Shown here piece by piece: positions 1-8,900 of a stretch of 64,000 nt of DNA; within the stretch, counting starts at the first letter, position 1, and each line of letters starts with the position of its first letter. Made by a program: the position numbers and the translations under genes. This stretch comes from Variovorax sp. YR216. GTDB taxonomy: Bacteria > Pseudomonadota > Gammaproteobacteria > Burkholderiales > Burkholderiaceae_C. Under the pieces are notes generated by a model that did no database searches, was not told the origin of the DNA, and saw nothing but the letters and a program-made list of their open reading frames with translations. The stretch covers positions 22,325 through 86,324 of the forward strand of contig NZ_FNRO01000023.1 in assembly GCF_900107745.1 (NCBI RefSeq). Direction: 5' to 3'.

Positions 1-2610
1 ACGAAGCTGCCGATCGTGGCGAGCTCGGGCCCGATCATGCACACGCGCAAGCGCAAGCCGGTTCAGGACGTGCTGACCGCGGTGCGGATCGGAACGACCG
101 TGGCCGAGGCGGGTTTCGCGTTGCGTGCCAACGCAGAAGGCTACCTGCGAGGGCGCGCGATCCTGCCGAAGCTGTTTCCAGCCCAATGGATCGAAGAGAG
201 CGTACGGATCGCGAGCCTGTGCACCTTCTCGCTCGAAGAACTCAAGTACGAATACCCGCGCGAGGTGGTGCCGGCAGGGGAGACGCCCGCATCGCACCTG
301 CGCAAGCTGACCTACGAGGGGGCCGGGCAGCGCTACCCAGGAGGCTTGCCGGCCAAGGTGCGCGCGCAGATCGAATACGAGCTGGCCATCATTGCGCGGC
401 TCGAGTACGAGCCGTACTTCCTCACCGTCGCCGACATCGTGCACTGGGCGCGCAGCCGCAACATCCTGTGTCAGGGCCGCGGCTCGGCGGCCAACAGTGC
501 CGTGTGCTACTGCCTCGGCGTCACCTCGGTCGATCCGGAACGCATGAACGTGCTCTTCGAGCGTTTCATCTCCGAGGAGCGATTGGAGCCGCCCGACATC
601 GACATCGACTTCGAGCACCAGCGGCGCGAGGAGGCGATGCAGTATGTCTACGAGAAGTACGGCCGGCACCGCGCCGCGCTCACCGCGGTGGCGATCACCT
701 ACCGGACCAAGTCCGCGCTGCGCGATGTGGGCAAGGCGATGGGGATCCCACTCGACACGATCGAGCGCCTGGCCAAGACCGCCTATGGCACGGATGAAAA
801 ATGGATCAGCGAGGCGTGTCTGCTCGAGAACGAGATCGATCCCAACGATTTGAAAGTCATTCAGTGGCTCACGATCGCCGACACGATCCGCGGCTTTCCG
901 CGGCACCTGAGCCAGCATCCGGGCGGCTTCGTGATTGGGCGCGACCGGTTGAGCCGGCTCGTGCCGGTCGAGAACGCCGCCATGGAGAACCGGTCGATCA
1001 TCCAGTGGGACAAGGACGATCTGGATTCGACGGGTCTCATCAAGGTCGACATCCTGGCGCTCGGGATGCTCACGGCCGTTCATCGTGCGCTCGACCTGGC
1101 CGGCGAGAAGGCCGGCGGCCCGCCGATGCGCCTGCAGGACGTGCCCGCGGAAGACCCGGCGACCTACGACATGATCTGCAAGGCGGACACCGTGGGGGTC
1201 TTCCAGATCGAGAGCCGCGCGCAGATGAGCATGCTGCCGCGCATGCAGCCCCGGTGCTTCTACGACCTCGTGATCCAGGTCGCGATCGTGCGGCCCGGCC
1301 CGATCCAGGGCGGCATGGTGCACCCGTACCTGCGCCGGCGCGCGGGCGAGGAGGCGATCGAGTATCCGAGCGACGAGATTCGCAAGGCCACCGAGCGCAC
1401 GCTCGGCGTGCCGCTGTTCCAGGAGCAGGTGATGCAGATCGCCATGGCGGCGGCGGATTTCACCGCAGGCGAAGCTGACCAGTTGCGCCGCGCTATGGGC
1501 GCCTGGCGCAAGCGTGGCGGGCTCGAAGTCCATCAGCGCAAGCTCATCGAGCGGATGCTCAGGAAAGGCTATAGCGAGGAGTTCGCGCTGAGGATCGCCA
1601 AGCAGGTCGAGGGCTTCGGCAGCTACGGGTTTCCGGAATCGCACGCGGCGAGCTTTGCGTTGATCGTCTACGTGAGCTGCTGGCTCAAGCGCCACCATCC
1701 CGATGCGATGTTGGCGGCACTCCTGAACAGCCAGCCGATGGGGTTCTATGCACCCGCACAGTTGGTGCGCGATGCGAGGGAGCATGGCGTCGTGGTCCGG
1801 CAGGTCGATGTGACCGTGAGCGACTGGGAGACATCATTGGAGGAGCCCGCCCAGGCCGAGGCATCGCCCCGGTGGGATGCGACGTATGAGCAGCCGTTGC
1901 GCGCGGTGCGGCTGGGGTTCTCGCGAATCAATGGCATGCGCGAGGAAGCGGTCAAGCGGATCGTGGCGGCGCGATCGCACGGACCCTTTGCAAGCGTGGA
2001 GGACCTGGCCATGCGCGCTGAACTCGATGCCCATGACCTCGGGTGTCTCTCTGGAGCGGATGCTTTGCTTGGGTTGGCAGGGAGGCGGCCCGATGCCGTC
2101 TGGGCTGCAAGAGGCGTGGACACTCGGCCGACCAAGCTGCTGCGCGAAGCGCGAACGCATGAGGATCCGATCGCGTTTGCGGTCCCGGAGGAGGGCGCGG
2201 AGATTGCGGACGACTATGGAACCCTCGGCTTGAGCCTGCGCCGGCATCCGCTTGCGCTGCTGCGGTCGCAGTTGTCAGCAATGGGGATTCAGACCTCCGA
2301 GCAACTGCGCAGCAAAGCCCGTGACCGGCAGACGGTGCGCGCGAGCGGCATCGTGACGCACCGGCAGCGCCCGGGCACCGCCAAGGGCGTGATTTTTGCG
2401 ACGCTCGAGGACGAGACCGGAACCGTGAACATCATCGTGTGGCCGCAGGTGGCCGAAGCGCAGCGCACCGTACTGCTCGGGGCCAAGCTCCTGAGCGTCG
2501 AAGGCACCTGGCAGAGCGAGAAGGGCGTCCAGTCGCTCGTGGCCATGAAGCTGGTGGATCACTCCAGGCTGCTCGGAACGCTGCGGGTCGGAAGCCGCGA
2601 TTTCCGGTGA
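1..2610 (+). CDS. dnaE2: Error-prone DNA polymerase DnaE2 (ImuC), 5' end outside window
   Basis: This is a C-family DNA polymerase alpha subunit of the damage-inducible DnaE2 type, which performs mutagenic translesion synthesis with ImuA and ImuB. The reading frame is open from base 1, so the N-terminal PHP domain is mostly missing. The first visible residues (LPIVAS..., MHTRKRKPVQDVLTA) match the end of the PHP region. Counting from the Met at base 16, the palm motif PPDIDIDF carries Asp196 and Asp198, and KVDIL carries Asp345; these correspond to the E. coli DnaE catalytic triad D401, D403 and D555. A C-terminal OB-fold (VRASGIVTHRQRPGTAKGVIFATLEDETG) is present. About 870 residues are visible of a usual 1050 or so. 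imuA and imuB would be expected just upstream, outside the window. Confidence 0.95.
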   Translation, partial: TKLPIVASSGPIMHTRKRKPVQDVLTAVRIGTTVAEAGFALRANAEGYLRGRAILPKLFPAQWIEESVRIASLCTFSLEELKYEYPREVVPAGETPASHLRKLTYEGAGQRYPGGLPAKVRAQIEYELAIIARLEYEPYFLTVADIVHWARSRNILCQGRGSAANSAVCYCLGVTSVDPERMNVLFERFISEERLEPPDIDIDFEHQRREEAMQYVYEKYGRHRAALTAVAITYRTKSALRDVGKAMGIPLDTIERLAKTAYGTDEKWISEACLLENEIDPNDLKVIQWLTIADTIRGFPRHLSQHPGGFVIGRDRLSRLVPVENAAMENRSIIQWDKDDLDSTGLIKVDILALGMLTAVHRALDLAGEKAGGPPMRLQDVPAEDPATYDMICKADTVGVFQIESRAQMSMLPRMQPRCFYDLVIQVAIVRPGPIQGGMVHPYLRRRAGEEAIEYPSDEIRKATERTLGVPLFQEQVMQIAMAAADFTAGEADQLRRAMGAWRKRGGLEVHQRKLIERMLRKGYSEEFALRIAKQVEGFGSYGFPESHAASFALIVYVSCWLKRHHPDAMLAALLNSQPMGFYAPAQLVRDAREHGVVVRQVDVTVSDWETSLEEPAQAEASPRWDATYEQPLRAVRLGFSRINGMREEAVKRIVAARSHGPFASVEDLAMRAELDAHDLGCLSGADALLGLAGRRPDAVWAARGVDTRPTKLLREARTHEDPIAFAVPEEGAEIADDYGTLGLSLRRHPLALLRSQLSAMGIQTSEQLRSKARDRQTVRASGIVTHRQRPGTAKGVIFATLEDETGTVNIIVWPQVAEAQRTVLLGAKLLSVEGTWQSEKGVQSLVAMKLVDHSRLLGTLRVGSRDFR

Positions 2611-2860
2611 GCAGCCTTGGGCTTGGCGCACGGCCCGCTCGGGCTTGGCACCCCAACGGGCACGCAGCGCGCCCGGGCTGCGCATTTGCATTGCAAGGAT
2701 GTGCGCCCAGAAGGTGGCGGCGCCGATCTGGTGGTTCGGCGCAAGGACCCCTCGAATGCGCTGTGAACGGCGACCCGTACGTCCCGTCGCACCCGACCCC
2801 TGAGGGACCGCGCCCTGGCCAAAAGTGGACGCGCGGGCGGGCAATTCGTATGCTTTATGC

Positions 2861-2886
2861 ATTGCATGTACGGTATCGCATGCAAT
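2861..2886. promoter_or_regulatory. Inverted repeat, possible operator of the KfrA-like gene
   Basis: ATTGCATG (2861-2868) and CATGCAAT (2879-2886) form a perfect 8-bp inverted repeat with a 10-bp spacer, 55 bp before the start codon of the KfrA-like gene. Plasmid KfrA proteins bind palindromes in their own promoter, so autoregulation is a reasonable inference. No confident -35/-10 pair was identified. Confidence 0.5.
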
Positions 2887-2941
2887 TGAGCAGATAGGTG
2901 CCGGTAATCCGCGCTTATCGACCCCGAAACGGAGGTGTTCG

Positions 2942-3997
2942 ATGCAACTCCACCCCAATGGCGTCCAGGCGCCCGTTCCAACCCCCAAGCGGCGGGGGCC
3001 ACGCGGCGTGCAGCTCGAAGAAGTTTGTGAAGCAGCCGATGCGCTGCTCGCGCGAGGGCTGAAACCCACCATCGAGCGCGTGCGCCAGCACCTTGGTGGC
3101 GGCTCGCCCAACACCATCAGTCCTTTGCTCGATGACTGGTACGTGGGACTCTCCGCGCGTGTCGCGGGTGTGCCGCTGCCCGCGGAGGACGATCTGCCGA
3201 CGGATCTGCGCAGCGCCTGGAACCACGCCAAGCACGAGGCGCGCGCCTTTGCGAACGCGGCCTTGCAGGAAGAGCGTGCGGCGCTGCAGCAGGGCAGGGC
3301 CCAGCTCGCGTCAGATCAGGAGGCGTTGGCGACGCGAAACGAGGAATGGCTTGGCAGCAAGGCCGCACTCGAGAGGGCGTTGAGCGAAACGCAAGAGGCC
3401 TCCGAAGCGCTTCGCGCAGAACTGGCGGTTGTTCAGAGAGAACTCGCCGATCTGCGCGGGCGCACCGGGCAACAGATCGACCAGTTGCGCGGCGAGTTGG
3501 CCACGGCCAGCCGCGCCCACGACGCCTTGCGAAATGAGCACGCTCACGCATTGGAGGCGCGAGAGGCGGCCTGGCGCGAAGAGCGCGAGCGCCTGCAGGC
3601 GCGCGAGGCGGCGCATGAGAAGCGCTTTCTGGCCGAGGTGGATCGCGCACGCCAAGGCGCAAAGGCCCTTGAGGCGGAGATGGCCAAAGAGAAGAAGCGG
3701 CGCGTGCAGTTGGAAGATGCATCGGCGTCAGAGCGGGCGTCCCTGGGCGCTGCGTTGCAGGAGGCGCGGAGCGTGGAGCGTGAGCTGCGAAAGGAGCTGC
3801 AGGGGAAGGGCGAGGAGCTTTTGAGAGCGCAGGCGCTTCGTCAGGGACTTGAAGCCAGGCTAGAGGCAGCCGATCAGCAATTGGTTGACGAGAAGGCTGC
3901 ACACGCGGCCGCGCGAGTGGCGCTCGCGCAAGCCATCGCTGCGGTGGGTCAGAAGGTCGGTAAACGACCACCGAAACGAGGCTCGCGGGCCGATTGA
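2942..3997 (+). CDS. KfrA-like DNA-binding coiled-coil protein
   Basis: The 351-residue product has an N-terminal DNA-binding domain of the plasmid KfrA_N type (GVQLEEVCEAADALLARGLKPTIERVR, then GGSPNTISPLLDDW, roughly residues 20-60). A long alanine-, glutamate- and arginine-rich coiled coil follows from about residue 100 to 335, ending in a basic tail. KfrA proteins of broad-host-range plasmids are autoregulated and may act in plasmid organisation; chromosomal relatives are often found on integrated elements. The ATG at 2942 was chosen over the Met at 2825 because GGAGG (2931-2935) lies 6 bp before it and the family domain begins just after. It sits next to dnaE2 with no plasmid partition or replication genes in view, so its role here is unknown. 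Confidence 0.75.
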   Translation: MQLHPNGVQAPVPTPKRRGPRGVQLEEVCEAADALLARGLKPTIERVRQHLGGGSPNTISPLLDDWYVGLSARVAGVPLPAEDDLPTDLRSAWNHAKHEARAFANAALQEERAALQQGRAQLASDQEALATRNEEWLGSKAALERALSETQEASEALRAELAVVQRELADLRGRTGQQIDQLRGELATASRAHDALRNEHAHALEAREAAWREERERLQAREAAHEKRFLAEVDRARQGAKALEAEMAKEKKRRVQLEDASASERASLGAALQEARSVERELRKELQGKGEELLRAQALRQGLEARLEAADQQLVDEKAAHAAARVALAQAIAAVGQKVGKRPPKRGSRAD

Positions 3998-4098
3998 CTG
4001 CGACCTTGCAGGGCCGAGACGGCGGGCTGTGCGGGCGCACAGGTGTTCGAGGGCTCCAAAGAGAGTCTGGTTTTCTATGTCACGACTAGGAGGTGGCG

Positions 4099-4263
4099 AT
4101 GGCGAAGTACAGGCTGGTGAACACGCTCGGTTTTGGCGAGATTTTCGTGCAGGCCCTCATCTGGGTGGTGCTGATCGTGCTGACCTTTGGGATCGCCACG
4201 CCGTTCTTTGCGTACTACTTCCTGAAGCTGATCATCAACAGGACAGAAATTCACGAGATGTAG
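4099..4263 (+). CDS. Small membrane protein (54 aa)
   Basis: A short gene with a strong ribosome binding site (AGGAGG, 4088-4093). The 54-residue product begins MAKYRLVNTLGFGEIF and has one long hydrophobic stretch from about residue 17 to 46 (WVVLIVLTFGIATPFFAYYF), followed by LIINRTEIHEM. It resembles small one-helix or hairpin inner-membrane proteins of unknown function that recur in Burkholderiales. The family assignment is from memory of similar sequences and no function is claimed. It begins 102 bp after the KfrA-like gene. Confidence 0.6.
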   Translation: MAKYRLVNTLGFGEIFVQALIWVVLIVLTFGIATPFFAYYFLKLIINRTEIHEM

Positions 4264-4627
4264 TTTGGTGGCCTGTGGTGATCACTGCACGGGGCACGAA
4301 GCTGTAGGAGCGGAACGCACCACCGACCGTCCGGCAGGTCCAGCAAGGGCGACGTCCGTGAACTCCGCATGAAGACTGGCGGCCGCCGGTCGCCCTCGGC
4401 CTGTCGAATGTCGGTGGCTGGCGACAGCAGAGTCCGGCCGCGGTACCAGCGCGCATGGATCGAGAGGTAGCTGTATTACCGGCCCAACGGCGGAGCGAGA
4501 CTACGAAAGCGGCAATAGTTCACAGACTGGGCGTCCGCACCCCTCCCCATAGGAGGGGATGCGTGACCACGAGCCGACCGAAACTACAAGACATGCAATT
4601 ACCTAGTAGCTACGGGAGGACAGCGCA
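4264..4627. other. Intergenic region with a short hairpin
   Basis: No convincing gene was seen in these 364 bases. CCCCTCC (4540-4546) and GGAGGGG (4552-4558) form a perfect 7-bp stem with a 5-base loop. There is no following T-run, so it is not a typical intrinsic terminator. Confidence 0.4.
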
Positions 4628-4954
4628 GTGAGACAGAGACTCAATTTCATTCATGAGCTTCGCGCCAACAGCAACTATCCAACATTCCGCCTTGTGGTGG
4701 ACCTGGTCTACTGGTTCTCGATCCTTCTTGCCGTGGTCTCGTTTGCCGGCGCGGTGCTGGCTCTGTTTTGGAAGGGCGGTAATGTTGCTTCAGCAATAGG
4801 CGCTGTGCTCATGGGTCTCCTCATTCTTCTAAGCGGCCGCGTTGGGAAGGAAGCGGCGATGATGCTCGCTGACCTAAGCGACGCGGCGATTCATTCGGCG
4901 CAAAAAACCTGGTACGGCGATGTCGCGCGCGCGCAGGAGCCGAGGCTGCGGTGA
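4628..4954 (+). CDS. Hypothetical two-helix membrane protein
   Basis: The 108-residue product starts at a GTG preceded by GGGAGGA (4615-4621). It has two predicted membrane segments: roughly residues 24-47 (LVVDLVYWFSILLAVVSFAGAVLALFW) and 52-70 (ASAIGAVLMGLLILLSGRV). A short soluble C-terminus follows (AAMMLADLSDAAIHSAQKTWY). I do not recognise a family with confidence. It lies between two other small membrane-associated genes on the same strand, possibly a loosely linked group, but the 360-bp and 75-bp gaps argue against one tight operon. Confidence 0.6.
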   Translation: MRQRLNFIHELRANSNYPTFRLVVDLVYWFSILLAVVSFAGAVLALFWKGGNVASAIGAVLMGLLILLSGRVGKEAAMMLADLSDAAIHSAQKTWYGDVARAQEPRLR

Positions 4955-5029
4955 GGCGTAGCAATTCCCGGACTCCACAGGCGAAGATTTGCTCACCGTA
5001 TTGGTGCTGAGGCTCTAAAGGAACCTGCC

Positions 5030-5788
5030 ATGGCCTACCTCATCGCGATCATCTGCATCGTCATCGTCGCGGTCTTCTGGCGAGTGTTCGCCTCGCTCGC
5101 CCTGATCGTCGGATTTGTGCTCGTCCTGGTCGCTGGTGGCTTGTTCCTGTACAACAAATATCAGGAGGCCACTGAGCCGGCGCAGTTCTCGCTTTCCTCC
5201 TCCGGTATCGGCGTGGCACCCACGCAGCCGTACTTTCGCACTTTCCCCAACATGGCGGCCTGCAAGGCCGAACTCTCGAGGGTGCATTCGCTGGAATTGG
5301 CTGCGCCAGCCCCTGCCGGCACGACCGTGAGCGAGCACGGCCCGAGCGAGATTTGGCGGGAATCGACCAGCCAGCGGGAGATCCGCTCCGTGAAGTGCGA
5401 GACAAAAACCCAATGGTCGCCGCTCGACACACCAGAGCCCGCGCCCGCACCGAAGCGCGGTGCGTTCGCTGATCTGGTGCCCGGCCCTGCCTATCCGATC
5501 GCGGCGACCGAGCCGATACCGAAAGACAAGGTCGTCGTCTTCGTCGCCTACGCCACCGACGGTCATATCTTCTGGACTCGCGACTTCGACGAGTACAGCG
5601 CCAGTGGGAGAGCGGCCTTTACGCCCGCCACATGCGCCGCCTTCACCGGGAGCCTCTCCGCTCAAGCGCACGTCGGCATGCGCCTGAACAACGGCTGGAA
5701 CGAGGGGCCGAACTGGCACACGTCATGCGTCGCCGCCGATCCGGGATCGCCAGAGGCCACCTTCAACAATTATCCCAACCTCAAGTAG
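5030..5788 (+). CDS. Hypothetical membrane-anchored protein
   Basis: The 252-residue product begins at an ATG with AAAGGA about 8 bp upstream. Residues 2-43 are strongly hydrophobic (IAIICIVIVAVFW, then LALIVGFVLVLVAGGLFLYN), giving one or two N-terminal membrane helices. A periplasmic-looking region rich in serine, proline and alanine follows. It has cysteines near residues 83, 125, 203 and 231, which could form disulfides. No known domain was recognised. The antisense frames here are shadows. Confidence 0.55.
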   Translation: MAYLIAIICIVIVAVFWRVFASLALIVGFVLVLVAGGLFLYNKYQEATEPAQFSLSSSGIGVAPTQPYFRTFPNMAACKAELSRVHSLELAAPAPAGTTVSEHGPSEIWRESTSQREIRSVKCETKTQWSPLDTPEPAPAPKRGAFADLVPGPAYPIAATEPIPKDKVVVFVAYATDGHIFWTRDFDEYSASGRAAFTPATCAAFTGSLSAQAHVGMRLNNGWNEGPNWHTSCVAADPGSPEATFNNYPNLK

Positions 5789-6035
5789 TGCGCCGCGCCC
5801 TATGCAACAGACGGCAGGAGCGACCGAGGAGACGGCTGTAAAGCCTGCGCGACGTGGTCAAGCAGAAGGTTCCTTGTACGCGACGCCCTAGTACACATGC
5901 TCGATGGAAGCAAATCCCACGCCCGCGATCTGTTGCTGTGCAACCCACTGGAGGGCGCGTTCGAGCGTGGCGACCAATCCTTCGTGAGCGGCTGGCCATC
6001 CCATCTTGCTTCGCGGTGAGAGTGTCGTGAGGATG

Positions 6036-6062
6036 GTGCCCACCTCTTGATTTGGTGGGCAC
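6036..6062. repeat. Perfect 9-bp inverted repeat before an IS remnant
   Basis: GTGCCCACC (6036-6044) and GGTGGGCAC (6054-6062) are separated by 9 bases and sit directly before the transposase remnant. It may be a terminator-like hairpin or part of an old insertion-sequence end. No matching copy was found on the other side of the remnant. Confidence 0.45.
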
Positions 6063-6065
6063 TTA

Positions 6066-6275
6066 ATGAATCCCAATTCACAGCAGCTTCGGCGCAGGCA
6101 CGCCCCGGAGTTCAAGTCGACGGTCATCGTCGAGTGCCAGCAGCCCTGCGTCTCGGTCGCGGCGGTGTCGCTTGCGCATGGGCTGAACGTCAACCTGGTT
6201 CGCGCAAGCGGCTTGTCGGCAAGGGCTTGAAGCGCGCGGGCTTGTCGGCGCCACGCGCTGTACGGTCGGTCAGTA
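6066..6275 (+). pseudogene. IS66-type transposase accessory gene (tnpA) remnant, frameshifted
   Basis: The frame from 6066 encodes QLRRRHAPEFKSTVIVECQ, then PCVSVAAVSLAHGLNVNLVR. This resembles the N-terminal helix-turn-helix of the small IS66-family protein TnpA. That frame ends at 6228-6230 after unrelated residues, whereas shifting by one base after NLVR restores KRLVGKGLKRAGLSAP, which fits the expected continuation. The gene is therefore broken by a single-base indel near 6205 and lacks its C-terminus. No tnpB or tnpC follows, so the element is dead. It lies between a hypothetical gene and the convergent IclR-type regulator. Confidence 0.6.
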
Positions 6276-6311
6276 GCTTCCGTTCGAGGTCATCGGGAAA
6301 CCCGATTCGCA

Positions 6312-7934
6312 CTACAGCGTCGCGACCAAGAGGCGGCCGGACTGTGGTGCAGTCGACAAGGTATCGAGCGGGACACTCTGGCGCTGCGTGGTGATCACCA
6401 GTTCGCGACAATCTCCTTCGCGTCGAAAAGCCACGTCGGTTGCACAAGGTACCGGCAGGCCGACTACCCGATCCAACTGCCCCTCGAGGGTGAAGCGAAC
6501 CACTGACCAGCCGTCGCACAGCGCAGTCCATACGCCCCCTTGATCGTCGAACGTGAGGCCGCCGACTCGTCCGGACCCTCGAGGTACGGTCGCCAGTCGC
6601 TTTACGCCACCCTGTCCCGGCGTCATCATCAGGATCGTGCCGGAGCTCGGAATGGTGGCGAACACGGCGCCGTCGTCGCCCCAGCAACACATCGCTGCAA
6701 CCTGTTCGCCGATGCGCCAGAAGATCTTGAGCCGACCATCGGGCATCAACTGTCCGATGGCGGAGCCGGCCTCCGGTAAGCCTATGGCCACCCAGATGGT
6801 CCCGTCGACGCCGGCGCATGCGCCGAGGCACTTGCCCTCAGGCCACGGGTATGCCGCGGGCTCCTGTCCCGGTCGAAGCTCAACCGCGCCGGACTCGCAA
6901 ATGACGGCCAACCCATCGGGGGTACGCACAAGGCCTGTGATCGGTGCCTGCGCCGCATAGACTTCGCGGTCGGTGTGTCCGTCCCAAAGCCGCACGCTGG
7001 GTGCGAGGACGTCAGCCCAATAAACGAGCCCGTGTTCCATCACCACCGGGTGTGCGCCATGGAATGCCCACGGCCCGGGGATTGCGCGTACTGTCGATTC
7101 GGAATCGTTGCCCGAAAGGGCGGCGGAGGACGAGAGCTGTGCGCCGATGCGCCGCGCCGCCTCCGCCACTTCGGGGCCGAGAAGCTCGAGTCGTTCGCGG
7201 GTCAACCGCCATGCCGGACCGGCGACGCTGATCGCGCCGCGCACTTCGCCAGACGAGTCCTTAACCGGCGCGCCGACGCAGCGCACGCCGAGCACGATCT
7301 CCTCGTCGTCGATCGCGTAGCCGCGTGCGCGCGCGATGCGCAGCTCTGCGTGCAGCCGGCGGCGGTCCGTGATGGTGAGCGGCGTCAACGGCTTGAGGGT
7401 CAACTCGCGCACGATCGCATCGCGCTCCTCGTCTGTCATCGCCGAAAGAATGGCCTTGCCTTGGCTCGTGCAATGCAGCGGCTTTCTTTCGCCGAGTGCA
7501 GCGGCCGACCGCTGACTGTGCGCGCCGTCGCATCGCTCGAGGGAGATCACCTCGCGGCCATCGAGCGTTGCAAGGTAGCTGGTCTCGCCGGTCAGGTCGC
7601 GCAGCGCACGCAGTTCTGCGGCGGCAGCAGCCACGAGGTCGGGCATCGCATACGCCTGCTTCGCCATCTCGAAGCAGCGAAAGCCCAGGCAGTAGACCTT
7701 GCGCAGCGGATCACGTCGGAGCAGTCCTCGGTTGATAAGGGTGGCGAGCAGCCGATAGACCGTTGTACGTGGGAGGTCGAGCCGGTCCGCTACCTCGCTC
7801 TGGCTAAGTCCCTGCGGAGAAGAGCCAACCGCATCGAGCACATCGAGCGCCTTCTCGAGCGCGCCGGTGCCGTCGCCCGACTGCGCGCTGCGCGTGGATT
7901 TGGGCGCGGGAGGCGCTGTGGATCGGGTTGTCAT
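6312..7934 (-). CDS. IclR-family regulator fused to an SMP-30/gluconolactonase-like propeller
   Basis: The 540-residue product has two parts. Residues about 25-270 are a complete IclR regulator: winged helix (GALEKALDVLDAV, SQSEVADRLDLPRTTVYRLLATL) and an effector domain (LHCTSQGKAILSAM, CVGAPVKDSSGEVRGAISVAG). Residues about 285-540 resemble the SMP-30/regucalcin/lactonase beta-propeller (HPVVMEHGLVYWADVLAPSV, CLGACAGVDGTIWVAIGLP, GRVGGLTFDDQGGVWTALCDG). IclR proteins are normally about 260 residues, so the second half is an extra domain. It is divergent from the RraA-like gene and probably controls the 8.1-18.1 kb genes. Whether the propeller senses a lactone or hydrolyses it is unknown; the acidic metal ligands of active lactonases are not clearly recognisable. 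Confidence 0.85.
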   Translation of the reverse strand: MTTRSTAPPAPKSTRSAQSGDGTGALEKALDVLDAVGSSPQGLSQSEVADRLDLPRTTVYRLLATLINRGLLRRDPLRKVYCLGFRCFEMAKQAYAMPDLVAAAAAELRALRDLTGETSYLATLDGREVISLERCDGAHSQRSAAALGERKPLHCTSQGKAILSAMTDEERDAIVRELTLKPLTPLTITDRRRLHAELRIARARGYAIDDEEIVLGVRCVGAPVKDSSGEVRGAISVAGPAWRLTRERLELLGPEVAEAARRIGAQLSSSAALSGNDSESTVRAIPGPWAFHGAHPVVMEHGLVYWADVLAPSVRLWDGHTDREVYAAQAPITGLVRTPDGLAVICESGAVELRPGQEPAAYPWPEGKCLGACAGVDGTIWVAIGLPEAGSAIGQLMPDGRLKIFWRIGEQVAAMCCWGDDGAVFATIPSSGTILMMTPGQGGVKRLATVPRGSGRVGGLTFDDQGGVWTALCDGWSVVRFTLEGQLDRVVGLPVPCATDVAFRREGDCRELVITTQRQSVPLDTLSTAPQSGRLLVATL

Positions 7935-7938
7935 TTGT

Positions 7939-8080
7939 TTGTCTCAACTGGTGGTACGCGAAGCCATGACAGGGACGCCGAGTCGGCATCTAGTGATTCT
8001 ATTTTGGGGACCTCGTCACTAGCATCGATGTCACAGAGACCTCACTTCCGAAGCCCACCGATTCCCATATTTTGAGACAA
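7939..8080. promoter_or_regulatory. Divergent control region with two sets of inverted repeats
   Basis: The space between the IclR-fusion gene and the RraA-like gene carries CTAGTGA (7990-7996) and TCACTAG (8016-8022), a perfect 7-bp inverted repeat with a 19-bp spacer. TTGTCTCAA (7939-7947) and its reverse complement TTGAGACAA (8072-8080) each lie a few bases from one of the two start codons. These are candidate regulator sites by position and symmetry only. Confidence 0.4.
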
Positions 8081-8082
8081 CC

Positions 8083-8886
8083 ATGTCATTCATGACCCCT
8101 CCACCCTTGACCGCGATCCCTCAACGTCCCCCGGTGCCTCATGTCTCCGACAGCGTGCTTGACAGGCTCGCCAAAGTGACCAGCGGATCGCTCACGACGC
8201 AGCTCTACATCAAGGGCTTCCGCCAGCCCGTCCTGCACGGCCTCACGCCGCTCAATCGCAAGGTGAAGCCATTCGCCGGCCGCGCGTACACGATGCGCTT
8301 CATTCCGGCGCGCGAGGATGTCGATCTCTACGAGAACCTCACGACCACCCCGAACGCGGACAACCTGCAGTGGGTCGGCGTCGAGCAGATCGAGCCCGGC
8401 CATGTGCTGGTAATCGACAGCAACCGCGACGGCCGTGCCGCCTCGATGGGCAACATGCTCATCACCCGCATGATGATGCGCGGCGCCCGAGCGGTAATCA
8501 CCGACGGGAGCTTCCGCGACGGCACTGAACTGTCGGAGATGGACTTCCCGGTATGGAGTACCGGCGTCACCGCGACCACACGCCTTTCCTATCACCACGT
8601 GGCGGACCTGCAGGTGCCCATCGGGTGCGCGGGCGTTGCGGTCTACCCGGGCGACGTGATCCACGGCGATGGCGACAACATCACCGTCATCCCGGCGCAT
8701 CTGGCTGAAGAAATGGCCGACCTGTGCGAGCGCCGCGACGACATCGAGGCCTATCTCGCGCTGCGGGTCAAGGCCGGGGAGCCGCTGTGGGGCCTCTATC
8801 CGCCGAGCGAGCAGACGCGCGCTGCGCACAAGCAATGGGTGGCCGATGGCCGTCCCCCGATCCACCCCGTTGCGCCCGCGCGCTGA
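8083..8886 (+). CDS. RraA-like / HMG-CHA aldolase family protein
   Basis: The 267-residue product belongs to the RraA-like superfamily, which includes the RNase E inhibitor RraA and class II pyruvate aldolases such as 4-hydroxy-4-methyl-2-oxoglutarate aldolase. Family features include the N-terminal LAKVTSGSLTTQLYIKGF, the core PGHVLVIDSNRDGRAASMGNMLITRMMMRGARAVITDGSFRD (about residues 105-148) and GDVIHGDGDNITVIP. The conserved G-x20-R-D region includes TDGSFRD, which in aldolases supplies the substrate Arg and the metal-binding Asp. In a sugar-acid operon an aldolase role on a keto-deoxy acid is more likely than RNase control, but this is inference. It is the first gene of the plus-strand cluster. 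Confidence 0.75.
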   Translation: MSFMTPPPLTAIPQRPPVPHVSDSVLDRLAKVTSGSLTTQLYIKGFRQPVLHGLTPLNRKVKPFAGRAYTMRFIPAREDVDLYENLTTTPNADNLQWVGVEQIEPGHVLVIDSNRDGRAASMGNMLITRMMMRGARAVITDGSFRDGTELSEMDFPVWSTGVTATTRLSYHHVADLQVPIGCAGVAVYPGDVIHGDGDNITVIPAHLAEEMADLCERRDDIEAYLALRVKAGEPLWGLYPPSEQTRAAHKQWVADGRPPIHPVAPAR

Positions 8887-8900
8887 AGCTGGAGGAGAAG

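Noticed and set aside
5888..6193. Minus-strand frame with a protein-like tail (LERALQWVAQQQIAGVGFA)
   Set aside because: The tail looks plausible, but the rest is non-coding in composition and overlaps the transposase remnant; too weak to annotate.
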